Source: Gentiana macrophylla | Lineage: Eukaryota; Streptophyta; Magnoliopsida; Gentianales; Gentianaceae | Length of the DNA stretch: 64,000 nt | Assembly: GCA_026214975.1 (NCBI GenBank) | Contig: CM047806.1 | Location: 79,159,599 to 79,223,598, forward strand | Reading direction: 5' to 3' | In this document: piece after piece, positions 46,712 through 57,404 of the stretch | Layout of the letters: each line of letters begins with the position of its first letter | Numbering within the stretch: the stretch's first letter is position 1 | The notes under the pieces: model-generated | Databases searched by the model: none | Told to the model about the DNA's origin: nothing | What the model saw: only the letters and a program-made list of their open reading frames with translations | Translations under genes and position numbers: made by a program

Positions 46712-48920
46712 TTTGAATATATGTAATTTTCGAGATAATTACGTGTCTTTATATAATTAAAAGGATTTTCGGAGTTTAAATATTTGGATAATTAATTTTA
46801 AAGATAATTACGTATATAAAAAGGATTTTTTAATTTTGGGATTAAGTATTTAAGAAAAAATTTTGGGATTAAGTATTTAAGAAAAAATTACACAGATTAA
46901 TCCCATAACCTAAACACTAATCAGAAACAAATCAGTCTCCACGCCTCTCTCCCCCTCTCTGCGCAAGTTTGGAGAAAGAAGTAGGGTTTGGACAGTTTTC
47001 ACTAATTCTGAAGCGTTCCTCAATCGTTTTCAGATCGGTTTGGAGATTTGGAATCGTTGTGAGAAGGGCAACGTTTGGATATCAGTTTCGTGGCAAGTAC
47101 AGCAGATTTTCGGGACTGTTGATCTGGTTTTGGGCTGCAATTAGGTAAGAGACTCTTCCTACAATCTCAATTAATGTTTATAAGGTTTAGATTAAGTTTT
47201 TAGGTGTTTAGATGTAAGAAAGAGATGATCTTTGGTTGGTTAATAATCCTAGATGCTATGGTACGATTAGCTAAGTTTTTCTGTGGTTTTTATGCGTTTA
47301 ATTTGCTGTTATTTAGGTTAGAACGGATTAGAAATCGTAATTGAAGAATCTAGGGTTTTGGGTGAAGACGCAGGCGGACGGGCGTCCGGGATTAGTGGAC
47401 GGGCGTCCATCTTCAAACGGGCGTTCACAATAGGTGGACGGGCATTTGAGAGTTGATTTTTGATTCAGGTTGTAACGTTTTCAGGCGGACGGACGTCCGG
47501 TAAAAGTGGACGGGCGTCCATTACTAGACGGGCGTCCATAAGGTTTGGACGGGCGTCCAGTAGGGTTTAAACGGGCGTTTAAGGTTTCAGACGGGCGTTT
47601 GATCAGTTTACATTGTTTTATTGATTTTAATCATTCCAGTTTAGTCTCAGGTTTGGTTATCATGTTGTTATTGGTTTAAGTTCTGAATCATAATATGTTA
47701 AGATTAATTAATATGAGCAAGCTTCGATTGTACTTCTGATGCGTTCAGTTAAAACACCGAATGTACTCTTCAAGGGAGTTGAAGTTCGGATCCGTCGGAA
47801 GGGCATGAAAGTGCTTGTGCGTTGATGAACTAGAGTTCATCAATGTCTGTGTAACTGCTAGGACATGTCCGTGTCTAGTGGTCTAGGAAGGAGAGTTGAG
47901 TCGTGAGGGAGCTTACTTGAAAACACTTAGGCGGCTAGTTAATAATCAATAATAAATACATACTTGTGTAGTTAAAAGATTAAACGTCATGTCATTCTTG
48001 GTAAGGCACAAGTCTATATCGCAATGTGTAGGCTTTCGGATAAAACGAGTAAACTTGCTGGCCTTTCTAGAGGCACCAGGAGTAGAGGGTACTCGTTGTG
48101 GATAACTTTGCTGGCCATTAGAGGGCACTAGGAGTAAAGGGACTTCACAAGTGGATGACTCTGCTGGCCCAAGGGCACCAGGAGTAGAGGGACTTCACCG
48201 AACGCGTATACCATCGGGACTAGCCCGTGGCTATTGGTGAGACACACCAATAGGTTGCACCAGTGATGTCTCGTGGTGGCAAAGCACCATGCGTAGTGTC
48301 CTTGAATGTTGATGTAACACAGATAAGCTAGGCTAGAAACAGTTAGTCATGACATGTTGATGGACATGGAATGAACCTTAGATTGAGTCGGTCACACATA
48401 AATAACTAATTAATTAACTATCTTTACTTTATAAACCTTAATTGTCGTTATAGCTTCTATCTCTTATTAAGTACGTTGTACTTACCTCAAATGCATGTTT
48501 ATTTATGTGTATGGGGGAGAGAAGACGAACAGGTTAGTAAAGATTTCGAAGAGGGCTTTGATGACGACGCTTAAAGACACAAAAGTTGAAGACTTTAATT
48601 ATTTATATTTATTTTTCTTTAGATTTGTTTTCGTTTGGGAAACTTGTAATATTCTTTAGTTCGCTCCTTTGGAGATTATCGTGACGTTTTAGTTTTCGTT
48701 TGAGTTTTCCATGTAATAAATGTTACATTCCATCTCTAGTTTGTTGATTTCTAATCTTAGTAGCTTTTATGGTGATTGCCGAGTCCTTTTAGCTTCCGTT
48801 TGCTTTTATTTGATACGACGTAGTAGAGGCTTACGTGTAATATTAGACTTATTTAATATTATGCGTGCCGAGCGTTTCGTTTCCGGATAAGGACTCGGTA
48901 TCCGGGAGCGGGGCGTTACA
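46712..48920 (+). repeat. G2 5' LTR
   Basis: It matches 51070-53234 along its length. The first 80-90 bases seen in the 3' LTR are missing, and a stretch at about 46765-46860 carries local duplications. It ends GGGGCGTTACA at 48920. A GGTAAGAG donor-like block is at 47144-47151. Confidence 0.9.
47376..47600. repeat. Array of ten dyad motifs GGACG-GG-CGTCC in the G2 5' LTR
   Basis: Copies start at 47376, 47397, 47415, 47436, 47487, 47508, 47526, 47547, 47569 and 47589. Distances are 21, 18, 21, 51, 21, 18, 21, 22 and 20 bases. Variants keep symmetry: AAACG-GG-CGTTT at 47569, and AACG-GG-CGTT within the copy at 47415. The first four copies and the next four form a 111-base duplication. The 3' LTR holds the same array at 51684-51907. 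Confidence 0.85.
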
Positions 48921-48921
48921 G

Positions 48922-48933
48922 TTGGTATCAGAG
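48922..48933 (+). promoter_or_regulatory. G2 primer binding site
   Basis: TTGGTATCAGAG starts two bases after the LTR end and fits initiator tRNA-Met priming. Confidence 0.88.
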
Positions 48934-49017
48934 AGAAGCGTCTTTTAGGCTTCCTTTCTTTAAGATAAGTTTTCTCTAGATCTTTTAGTAACGTTCTGGT
49001 TTTCTTTGATCATCAGG

Positions 49018-50508
49018 ATGGTGTTCACGAGAACTTGAGCGGGTGCAGAATCGTCAGGAGTTCGACGGGAGAGTCCAACACCAGTCGTAGGAGGAGGTGT
49101 TGTGAGGCCAAGTCATCCATCTCAGCGGAGTTTGTCACCACCCCCTCATACGGCAACCCCCTCACCGGGTTCTCAGCGGAACTCGCCACCAAGACCTCAT
49201 CAGGGGCAACATCCACAATGGCAGGTGGGAAGTTCGGTTCCGTTTTCTTTTGTAAGTGAGGTTCCGTAAGTTACCCTCCACACCAACAAAGCTACCCCTC
49301 GCACCGGCCAGATGTTTTACCCTCCACGGTCGGCACACACCTCCTCCTGAGCCACCCTCAGTGTTCAGTGTTTCACCAACAACAGAGACCTCATATCCAC
49401 CTCCAGGTAGAGCCCATACCTCGACTCTCTGTACCTCTCTTCACCCCGTGTTGACCACCAAAGAAGGTTTTGGTTACCCACCCTACGGTTTCTACCACCT
49501 TACACACACCACAACACCATCGGGGTTACCACCCACACTACCCCCATCGACCGAGCCCCAAGTGATCCCACCGTACCCTCAACCACCACCGTACCAACAA
49601 CAAGTGCCTTATGCGTACCCTCCAGTTTATCCGCAATACCCACCAATTAGACCGGTTTTCGAGCAAGCACCACCGGTTGACTGGTATACAAGGTTGAGAA
49701 GGAACAAAGTCCAGGATTTCTTTGGGAATGTTGAGCACTCGAAGGCTGAGGAATGGATAAGAAGTTTTGAGAAAGCATGTAGGAATATACATGTCCCTGA
49801 GACTGAGATGGCACAGTTGGCGGTCGTTTTCTTTGGGTGTGCGGTGGAGCTTGGATTGATGCTATACAAAGTAGAATGGTAAGGTGACAAATCGGGAAGG
49901 TTTTAAGGCCATGTTTTATAATGAGTACTTTCTGCCACCGTGCAGCAGATATGGCAAGTCGGTTTTAAAGCTTACGCGAGGTTTGACTATATGACGTTTC
50001 GCAAGACACCAACAAGTTTAACGAGTTGGGAAGATTCTACCCTGAGCTCATGAAGGTGGAAGAGAGAAAGATGGCCCTTTACAAAGAAGGGTTAGCATAT
50101 CATATACAGTCTGGCATGCTAGGTTTCACGGCTAAGAATATGGCGGAGTTGCTGAATAAGGCCTTGGAAGTTGAAACCTTCAAGAAGAAGGCCACCGTTG
50201 TTATTGGAGTAAAAAGATCTTTGGAGAATGGCCCAGTAGAAAACCAAGAAGCACCTCAGCAGCAAGAGGAGAAAAGGGTTAAGGCACCTCAGCGGCTAGG
50301 TCATCCGATAGCACATCGGGTTGTCCAAAGTGTAAAAGGAATCACTCCGGGGAGTGTCGGGCAGATACAAATGGTTGTTATCATTGTGGAAACCCCGGAC
50401 ATTACGCAAGGCAGTGTCCTAGGCGGAACACAAAGGAAAGTCAAGGAAGTGGCAATGGAGGTGCAGCTCGACCAACAAGGGTGTTTGCTACTGATGCAGC
50501 CATTCCAG
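49018..50508 (+). pseudogene. gag: G2 gag, frameshifted but with intact zinc knuckles
   Basis: ATG 49018 follows an acceptor-like CATCAG|G. The N-terminal part soon meets TGA (about 49036) and is Pro/His/Ser-rich. The Gag core reads PPVDWYTRLRRNKVQDFFGN (about 49672 on) and, after a frameshift at about 49850-50020, MALYKEGLAYHIQSGMLGF. In another frame, two intact knuckles lie at 50332-50417: CPKCKRNHSGEC and CYHCGNPGHYARQC. Gag ends at a stop just inside the intron-like segment. At least two frameshifts mean no full-length Gag as written. Confidence 0.88.
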
Positions 50509-50602
50509 GTACCTTGTAGTTCGTTTGTTTTCTTAAAATGTTCTTATGACATGAATTAACTTCACGTTGTAATTGTAGCTAAGTAAATGAACTAACTTTT
50601 AG
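50509..50602 (+). other. Intron-like segment between G2 gag and protease relic
   Basis: The donor is CAG|GTACCTTG and the acceptor CTTTTAG|GCAC. The 94 bases are T/A-rich and include CTAAC just upstream of the acceptor, a good branch-site match. Retention gives an in-frame TAG a few codons after the donor, ending Gag. Removal would extend the frame. The G1 counterpart is 97 bases. Confidence 0.6.
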
Positions 50603-50970
50603 GCACAAAAGAATGGGTAACACAGCTATATCAACGTTAATTAATACGAGAATGTCAAAGCTTTGTGTTAAGTAAGATAGCTAGCAAGTTAAGCCTACCC
50701 CTCAACCTTTAAGAAACCTTTATGGATACCATCTAGGTACAGTGAACTAGATAAGGCTAAAGTGGTTGGTAGTTTGGTTAAGTGCAGTCCAGCGGTTTGG
50801 GAGTGTCTGGTCAATTGGTTTTATGAGCAAGGATTTGACAATGAGGTTGGCAAGAGCAGTTTTGGCTACCATGGGAAACAAGTGAAGCTTCGGGTTGGTT
50901 TGTGTAGAAGAATGAGTTGTTAAGGAATGTCATGGGTTGGAGCACGATCAAGTTTCGAGGCGAAACTCCT
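50603..50970 (+). pseudogene. G2 protease-like relic and pol scar
   Basis: After the intron-like segment one frame reads NTAISTLINTRMSKL, weakly parallel to the G1 protease region ([15 protein letters not shown]). Stops follow at once. Nothing else from pol is recognisable before the polypurine tract, so some 3.5-4 kb has been lost. Confidence 0.45.
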
Positions 50971-50985
50971 TTAAGGGGGGAAGAA
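50971..50985 (+). promoter_or_regulatory. G2 polypurine tract
   Basis: TTAAGGGGGGAAGAA precedes the LTR start TGTAATATTC, as in G1. Confidence 0.9.
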
Positions 50986-53234
50986 TGTAATATTCCGATT
51001 TTCGGGAAAGGGCAGACGTGTCTTTTTGCGAAAACGAAATATTGGGTTCGGTTCCTTTTATTCGGAGTTTAAATATTTGGATATTTATATATGTAATTTT
51101 CGAGATAATTACGTATATAATTAAAAGGATTTTCTAATTTTTGGTAATTAAGGGTAATTATGGAAAAAGGGATTTATTGGGATTAAGTATTTAAGAAAAA
51201 ATTACACAGATTAATCCCATAACCTAAACACTAATCAGAAACAAATCAGTCTCCACGCCTCTCTCCCCCTCTCTGCGCAAGTTTGGAGAAAGAAGTAGGG
51301 TTTGGGACGAGTTTTTCACTAATTCAAGCGTTCTCAATCGTTTTGATCGGTTTGGAGATTTGGAATCGTTGTGAGAAGGGCAACGTTTGGATATCGGTTT
51401 AAGTGGCACAAGCAGATTTCGGGATTGTTGATCTGGTTTTGGGCTGCAATTAGGTAAGAGACTCTTCCTACAATCTCAATTAATGTTTATAAGGTTTAGA
51501 TTAAGTTTTTAGGTGTTTAGATGTAAGAAAGAGATGATCTTTGGTTGGTTAATAATCCTAGATGCTATGGTACGATTAGCTAAGTTTTTCTGTGGTTTTT
51601 ATGCGTTTAATTTGCTGTTATTTAGGTTAGAACGGATTAGAAATCGTAATTGAAGAATCTAGGGTTTTGGGTGAAGACGCAGGCGGACGGGCGTCCGGGA
51701 TTAGTGGACGGGCGTCCATCTTCAAACGGGCGTTCACAATAGGTGGACGGGCGTTTGAGAGTTGATTTTTGATTCAGGTTGTAACGTTTTCAGCGGACGG
51801 ACGCCGGTAAAAGATACGGGCGTCCATTACTGAGCGGGCGTCCATAAGGTTTGGACGGGCGCCCAGTAGGTTTAAACGGGCGTTTAAGGTTTGAGGACGG
51901 GCGTTTGATCGCTTTACATTGTTTTATTGATTTTAATCATTCCGATTTAGTCTCGAGTTTGGTTATCATGTTGTTATTGGTTTAAGTTCTGAATCATAAT
52001 ATGTTAAGATTAATTAATATGAGCAAGCTTCGATTGTACTTCTGATGCGTTCAGTTAAAACACCGAATGTACTCTTCAAGGGAGTTGAAGTTCGGATCCG
52101 TCGGAAGGGCATGAAAGTGCTTGTGCGTTGATGAACTAGAGTTCATCAATGTGCAATGTGCTAAATCGCTAGGACATGTCCGTGTCTAGTGGTCTAGGAA
52201 GGAGAGTTGAGTCGTGAGGGAGCTTACTTGAAAACACTTAGGCGGCTAGTTAATAATCAATAATAAATACATACTTGTGTAGTTAAAAGATTAAACGTCA
52301 TGTCATTCTTGGTAAGGCACAAGTCTATATCGCAATGTGTAGGCTTTCGGATAAAACGAGTAAACTTTGTCGGGCTTTCAGAGGCACCAGGAGTAGAGGG
52401 TACTCGTTGTGGATAACTTTGCTGGCCATTAGAGGGCACTAGGAGTAAAGGGACTTCACAAGTGGATGACTCTGCTGGCCCAAGGGCACCAGGAGTAGAG
52501 GGACTTCACCGAACGCGTATACCATCGGGACTAGCCCGTGGCTATTGGTGAGACACACCAATAGGTTGCACCCAGATGTCTCGTGGTGGGCAGCACCATG
52601 CGTAGTGTCCTTGAATGTTGATGTAACACAGATAAGCTAGGCTAGAAACAGTTAGTCATGACATGTTGATGGACATGGAATGAACCTTAGATTGAGTCGG
52701 TCACACATAAATAACTAATTAATTAACTATCTTTACTTTATAAACCTTAATTGTCGTTATAGCTTCTATCTCTTATTAAGTACGTTGTACTTACCTCAAA
52801 TGCATGTTTATTTATGTGTTTGGGGGAGAGAAGACGAACAGGTTAGTGAAGATTTCGAGGAGGACCTTGTTGACGACGCTTAAAGACACCAAAGTTGAAG
52901 ACTTTATTTATTTATATTTTATTTATTCTTTAGATTTGTTGACATTGGGGAAACTTCTTGTAATATTCTTTAGTACTCGCTTTCATAGGATTTAAATGAC
53001 GTTGTTAGTTTTCGTTTGAGTTTTCCATGTAATAAATGTTACATTCCATCTCTAGTTTGTTGATTTCTAATCTTAGTAGCTTTTATGGTGATTGCCGAGT
53101 CTTTTTAGCTTAGTTTGCTTTTATTTGATACTGACGTAGTAGAGGCTACGTGTAATATTAGATTTATTTAATATTATGCGCGTGCGGCGTTCGTTTCCGG
53201 ATAAGGACTCGGTATCCGGGAGCGGGGCGTTACA
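50986..53234 (+). repeat. G2 3' LTR
   Basis: 2249 bases, TGTAATATTC to GGGGCGTTACA. It holds a second copy of the dyad array (51684-51907) and the donor-like GGTAAGAG (about 51453). Differences from the 5' LTR concentrate at CAG/CTG sites, with examples in the findings. Confidence 0.95.
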
Positions 53235-54713
53235 CTAACCTTTCATTAAACAATTCTTGGAAACTAACCTTCATTAAACAAACATTGAAGTAATATTCTT
53301 CAAAATAAATAACAATGAAAGAAAAGAAAATTCATTGAACCGATACATTTTCTTTTATAATTTTTTTTTTGACCATATTCGTTTATAATTTCAATATTTG
53401 TGAGTTATTATCACAATATTCTGTTTTCTGAAAAAACAAAATATCATATTCTGTCATGTAAAATGATGTTTTCAGAATATGGATTAGGTTTATCAACAAA
53501 GAAAAGAAGAAGAAGATGGAATAGGAGAAGAATTATGCGTCATATGTGCTTTCTTTCTTAAAATTTCAGAACGTCCAATGAATATGTTGCCAAGGGACAT
53601 TAAGGTGAATGCTCTACTACTTTCTGATGACAGAAGTTGGAATGAAGATTTGGTTCTCTTGGAGAAATGCCCCTTAATTTTCTTTCGGAACCTTGATTCT
53701 CATCATTCAAAAACCAAATCAAACAAACCCCATAAACAATTACAAACTAATTAAGAACAGACTCGTTTAAGATTGATAAATAAGATGAGGGTCAACACAT
53801 ATCCATCAGTGATCCATTAAGCACTATCTCATAGTAGAACCGATGTGTGTGTGCAATAACTCTCAAACAACAAATGACGTGATGATGTAATCACATTATA
53901 TCAATAAGGATTTCGGGCAAAGCAAGCTAAATTACAATTTTAATCACTCAGAATTGTAGACATCGTTTTCTAAATTTGGCCCTACTTTTTCTAGGTGACA
54001 AAATTGGTCCTTTAAATGGTTATTTTTTTCAAAATTGATCATATATGCCACGGAAAACGCCTTGACTTTGGCTAATTTTCCGGCGAAACGTGATGCCATG
54101 TCAACTAAACATTTCCACCTATGTAAATTTTAATAAACAAAAAAATTAAAAATTTATCCAGTCAGCATTATATATATTTATTTATTATTTGATTAAAATT
54201 ATCCTAAAACAATAGCTTATAACTTAAATAAACTATTTCTTTCTTGTGGAAACCCATTTACGATAGGAGCCTCGATCCCAATTTTTTACGATAAAGGAGG
54301 AACTTCATCGGTTCTGCCCAAATCCCTAACCTTCTTCCCTCCACAAAATGCACAATCCATGGCTTCCATTCACTAAACCGTGAGAAATTTCGAGGGATGG
54401 TCAAATCTACTCCTGAATTAGAGACGCGAATCAATTTCCCAAAATCTACTCCAGGTCGACATTGATATAACCCACCGGAAACGAATCACCATTCTTGGAT
54501 CCGACCGCCATCAGTTATGAACGTCGGAAAGGTTCTCTTCTCTGGTAAGTTTTCTAAGCTTATGGTGGGTTCTCTTCTCCGTGTGATAATTTGGGAATTT
54601 TTTTAAAATTTGTTTTTTCATATTGTGGGTTATGATCCTTTGCATATTGTGGTTAAACGTTGATAATGAAATCGAGAGTTCATCGTCATAGCATAAGAGA
54701 TAGTGTTTACAGA
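53235..54713. other. AT-rich unassigned region with a possible LINE relic
   Basis: No gene is recognised. One + frame at about 53575-53700 reads KVNALLLSDDRSWNEDLV, which resembles the C-terminal part of plant LINE reverse transcriptases (a V..L....RSWN pattern); this is a weak match. Around 53990-54120 the sequence resembles phrases common in plant repeats, but I cannot name one. At 54517 an ATG followed by a GTAAG donor-like site (about 54545) could be an old exon edge. Otherwise nothing is seen. Confidence 0.35.
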
Positions 54714-54714
54714 T

Positions 54715-54800
54715 CTGAGCCTTTATTAATGAAATTAAAAGTTTCCAAACCAGTAAATAGCCCATATGTCATAGAAGCTGATAGGGGGCCGGAGAGATTT
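54715..54800 (+). repeat. Inverted copy of the intron/exon edge at 57328-57404
   Basis: TCTGAGCC, then AATGAAATTAAAAGTTTCCA and AATAGCCCATATGTCA, then GCTGATAGG, match the reverse complement of 57328-57404 with few changes. The arms are about 2.5 kb apart. The matching part covers the end of the putative intron and the first roughly 45 bases of the DRT111-like exon. Confidence 0.85.
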
Positions 54801-57081
54801 CTGCGAAAGTCGAATTGATTTACTTGTGAAGAGTGATGTTTTGTGGATGCATCATCAATTATAGAATGGGATTATAAAATATTTCTCGATGGAATTGTTT
54901 TTACGCCTTTATTTGTACCACAGCCGAGACTGATGCAGTATTCAGTGTACTTGGAGAAGCCTACAAAAGTTTCTAGAGTTTGAATCGAAACTTTGTGGAT
55001 TGCATTTACGAGATGTTGATATAGGTACATAGAGCTTAATAGAAAGTTCATATAGTTGGTGTTTTGAATGTAGTCCAGAGGTCTACTCACTGCCCATTTT
55101 ATTGTAATTGTGCCAGGCTAAGTGAGAGTTTTACGTGATGTTCAAGATGACAATCATTTGTTCCTCCATTTCTTATATTGAAATGTTTTGGTTTGCTTCA
55201 AAAAAACATTAGCTAAGCTCAGTCTTTTATCTTGATATTATGTTGTACTTATTCCTTTAAGTACTAGACCCATTGGCTTGGCATTGCAATACATGTTAAT
55301 GTTGTGGTACATTACCGTGTAGATCTTGGAGCAAGTTCGCATGTACTGGAGTTGACATTTTTCTATGTTTCTGCCTCTCTGTTTAAGCAATTTTTTTTAC
55401 TTGATATTCTTACTATAGCTGTGGGCAACAAGAAGCCAAGAGTTAGTATTGAAGATTTTTGATGTGGAAGATAGTGAAGTTTGAGTGCATAATTGAAGAG
55501 TTCAAAAAGGTAATGAGAGGTGAAGCTATGTGCGGAAAATTGAGAAGCTTAAGTGAAGCTTAAGTGCAGGATTAAAGAACTTTGAAAAAGGTAATGAAAA
55601 AATGCGGAGGAGAATGAAGTATGAAGGTTCAGCCATATGCGAAACAAAAATGATCAACTGAAGAGCTTAAGATTGATGTGCTTGGCCATTGAGCCATCAT
55701 TTTTCTTATTACCATTTTAGTTTATGACATGTTTTTTTAACTTTGAGGCTTGTAATTTATTATTTCTCTTGTTTTAACTATCTAATGTTGGACCTTGTTG
55801 GTTTGCAATCTATACCGTGAGTGAGCAACAGATTGCTTTGGCAGATAAAGGGTCATGAAATCTAAGAATTGTTGCTTTTATATCTAACTAGTTTTCTTAC
55901 ATAGTGATCATATGTGTACTTGCTCTCTCGCAGGCTATTATGTTAGATGTTGTATCCGTTGTTGATATGCAAATTATATTCATCTTTTGAGGCAAATTTG
56001 TTGGCTATACCATGTGTAAAACTAAAGTAACTCTAATATTCGAATAGTCTAATTTGGTCATTGCTTTTTGTGGCTTTGTGATTGCAGGTTTCTAGTGTGG
56101 ATTGTGTATATAAATTTATATCGTGGTCATTTATTTCTCTCTCAACTAACAAACCCCATTCTTTTCCCGTTCGTTATAAATACACATTATTCTGCAAATC
56201 GGCCTTTTTAGTAATTCAAAAAAAAAGTAACATTTCAAAAACAAGCTTTTAGTAGTCTGTTAGGCAGTTAGATATTTTAATTTATTTAGTCGTTAAAAAA
56301 ACACATGTAAATACAGAGTTGTAATGCCAACGCAGCCCCTCTAAAAAGGTGATAAGCATCATCCAAAAAATTATGAGATCCAAAACATCATTTACTAAAC
56401 AACGCAACGCTAAACAACATAGCATCATCAAGTATGGATAGTTCATGGACCAAAAAAACAAAACTAGCCGCAATCGCCAGCAACGTAACACGGACTCAAA
56501 AAGCTTGATCAATGTTGGGCAGCAAAACATAACTCTTTTATCCTGCATAAAAGGATGACCACACGATTGAATATTATCATACAATAAAATCATAACATAC
56601 CAAATAATCACACACACATACAAATTACCTTCAACTTTCATTCACTTTCAGGTTATCTGGAACTATCCTTTTTAATCATTATGCTCAACCCTTGACTTTC
56701 GATTGCACCTAGTTAGGAGCCTCCTCGGTTTTCACTCACACGAAGATCATACAAAGAACTTGTTTCTGTAAGATTACAAACTTGACTAAAGTGGGTTTTT
56801 AGTGCATGTGGTATAGCTGGTGGCTCCAACAAACTTGGCAAGTAAATTTGCGAGTAACTCCAAGTAGCTCGGACGAGTATCCTAGCAAATGGTTGAGAGA
56901 GAATTCAAAAGCAATAAATGAGACACATACAGAGCTATTGTTAATTGAGAAATGCAGCTTAACCATCGCTGGTGCATCTATTTGGACACCTAATTCTTCA
57001 TCAACATCATCAATCTTAACTTTGCCAATTCCTACCATGTACTGATTGTCTGTATGCGAAACTCAACACCACTATATATAG
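54801..57081. other. Unassigned region
   Basis: AT-rich DNA without long frames. The open stretches at 56282-56641 and 56799-57045 do not match anything I recognise and lack coding character. Two near copies of an AGGTAATGA-type phrase lie at about 55508 and 55588, a small local duplication. No terminal repeats or splice structure can be assigned. Confidence 0.5.
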
Positions 57082-57346
57082 CTATGTTAAAAAGCCAGGG
57101 ATTTCTCCATGAAGAGGAGCCAACTCATCGTTACCGAACTTCTCTTCGTCATAGAAAGTACCATGGACAACCCTCCCACCGAAGAAACGGTCTATGAGGG
57201 CTTTAGTTGCATGTTCTGCTTTCTCAAAATGAACAAAGATTCGAACTGCTTCATCGAACATGAAGTTCGTCTCTGTTATCTCAAATATCAAGACCCGAAT
57301 TACTATTTCGAATTTGTTGGCAATCTCTTTGGCCTCCTATCAGCCC
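57082..57346 (-). pseudogene. DRT111/SPF45-like splicing factor, C-terminal exon fragment
   Basis: The minus strand reads VLIFEITETNF, then EAVRIFVHFEKAEHATKALI, then RFFGGRVVHGTFYDEEKF and LAPLHGEIPGF. This is the C-terminal RRM (U2AF-homology motif) of the plant SPF45/DRT111 family, nuclear proteins of the spliceosome. Three residues (usually LDG) are missing before RFFGG. An acceptor-like TGTCAG lies at about 57346-57351 with intron-like DNA beyond, cut at 57404 by the G3 LTR. The remaining exons are not in the window on that side. The in-frame open part is 57082-57291, and upstream codons are open to about 57340. It is a gene fragment, most likely dead. Confidence 0.8.
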
Positions 57347-57404
57347 TGACATATGGGCTATTTACTGGTTTGGAAACTTTTAATTTCATTAAAATAGGCT
57401 CAGA
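57328..57404 (-). repeat. Right arm of inverted repeat (partner 54715-54800)
   Basis: It is the reverse complement of the arm at 54715-54800. It holds the 3' end of an intron and the start of the DRT111-like exon, and is cut off at GGCTCAGA by the G3 LTR. Confidence 0.85.

Larger units (their letters stand above)
46712..53234 (+). mobile_element. Gypsy element G2, gag-only deletion derivative
   Basis: The LTRs are 46712-48920 (5' end missing or altered) and 50986-53234. A primer site, gag and polypurine tract are present. Between gag and the right LTR only about 480 bases remain, with a weak protease-like relic. RT, RNase H, integrase and chromodomain are absent. It is the same family as G1 by LTR and Gag, but on the opposite strand. 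The right flank is CTAAC; no left TSD is visible because the left LTR is damaged. Confidence 0.9.

Noticed and set aside
47376..47600. CRISPR-like array
   Set aside because: The 12-base motifs and their roughly 10-base gaps are too short, spacers are not unique, and the context is a plant LTR.
56282..56641. 119-codon minus-strand frame as a gene
   Set aside because: AT-rich, Leu/Phe/Cys-heavy, no homology recognised, no conserved motif or splice context.
54715..57404. Terminal inverted repeats of a DNA transposon
   Set aside because: The arms contain the intron/exon edge of a DRT111-like gene, not typical transposon ends, and no TSD flanks them.
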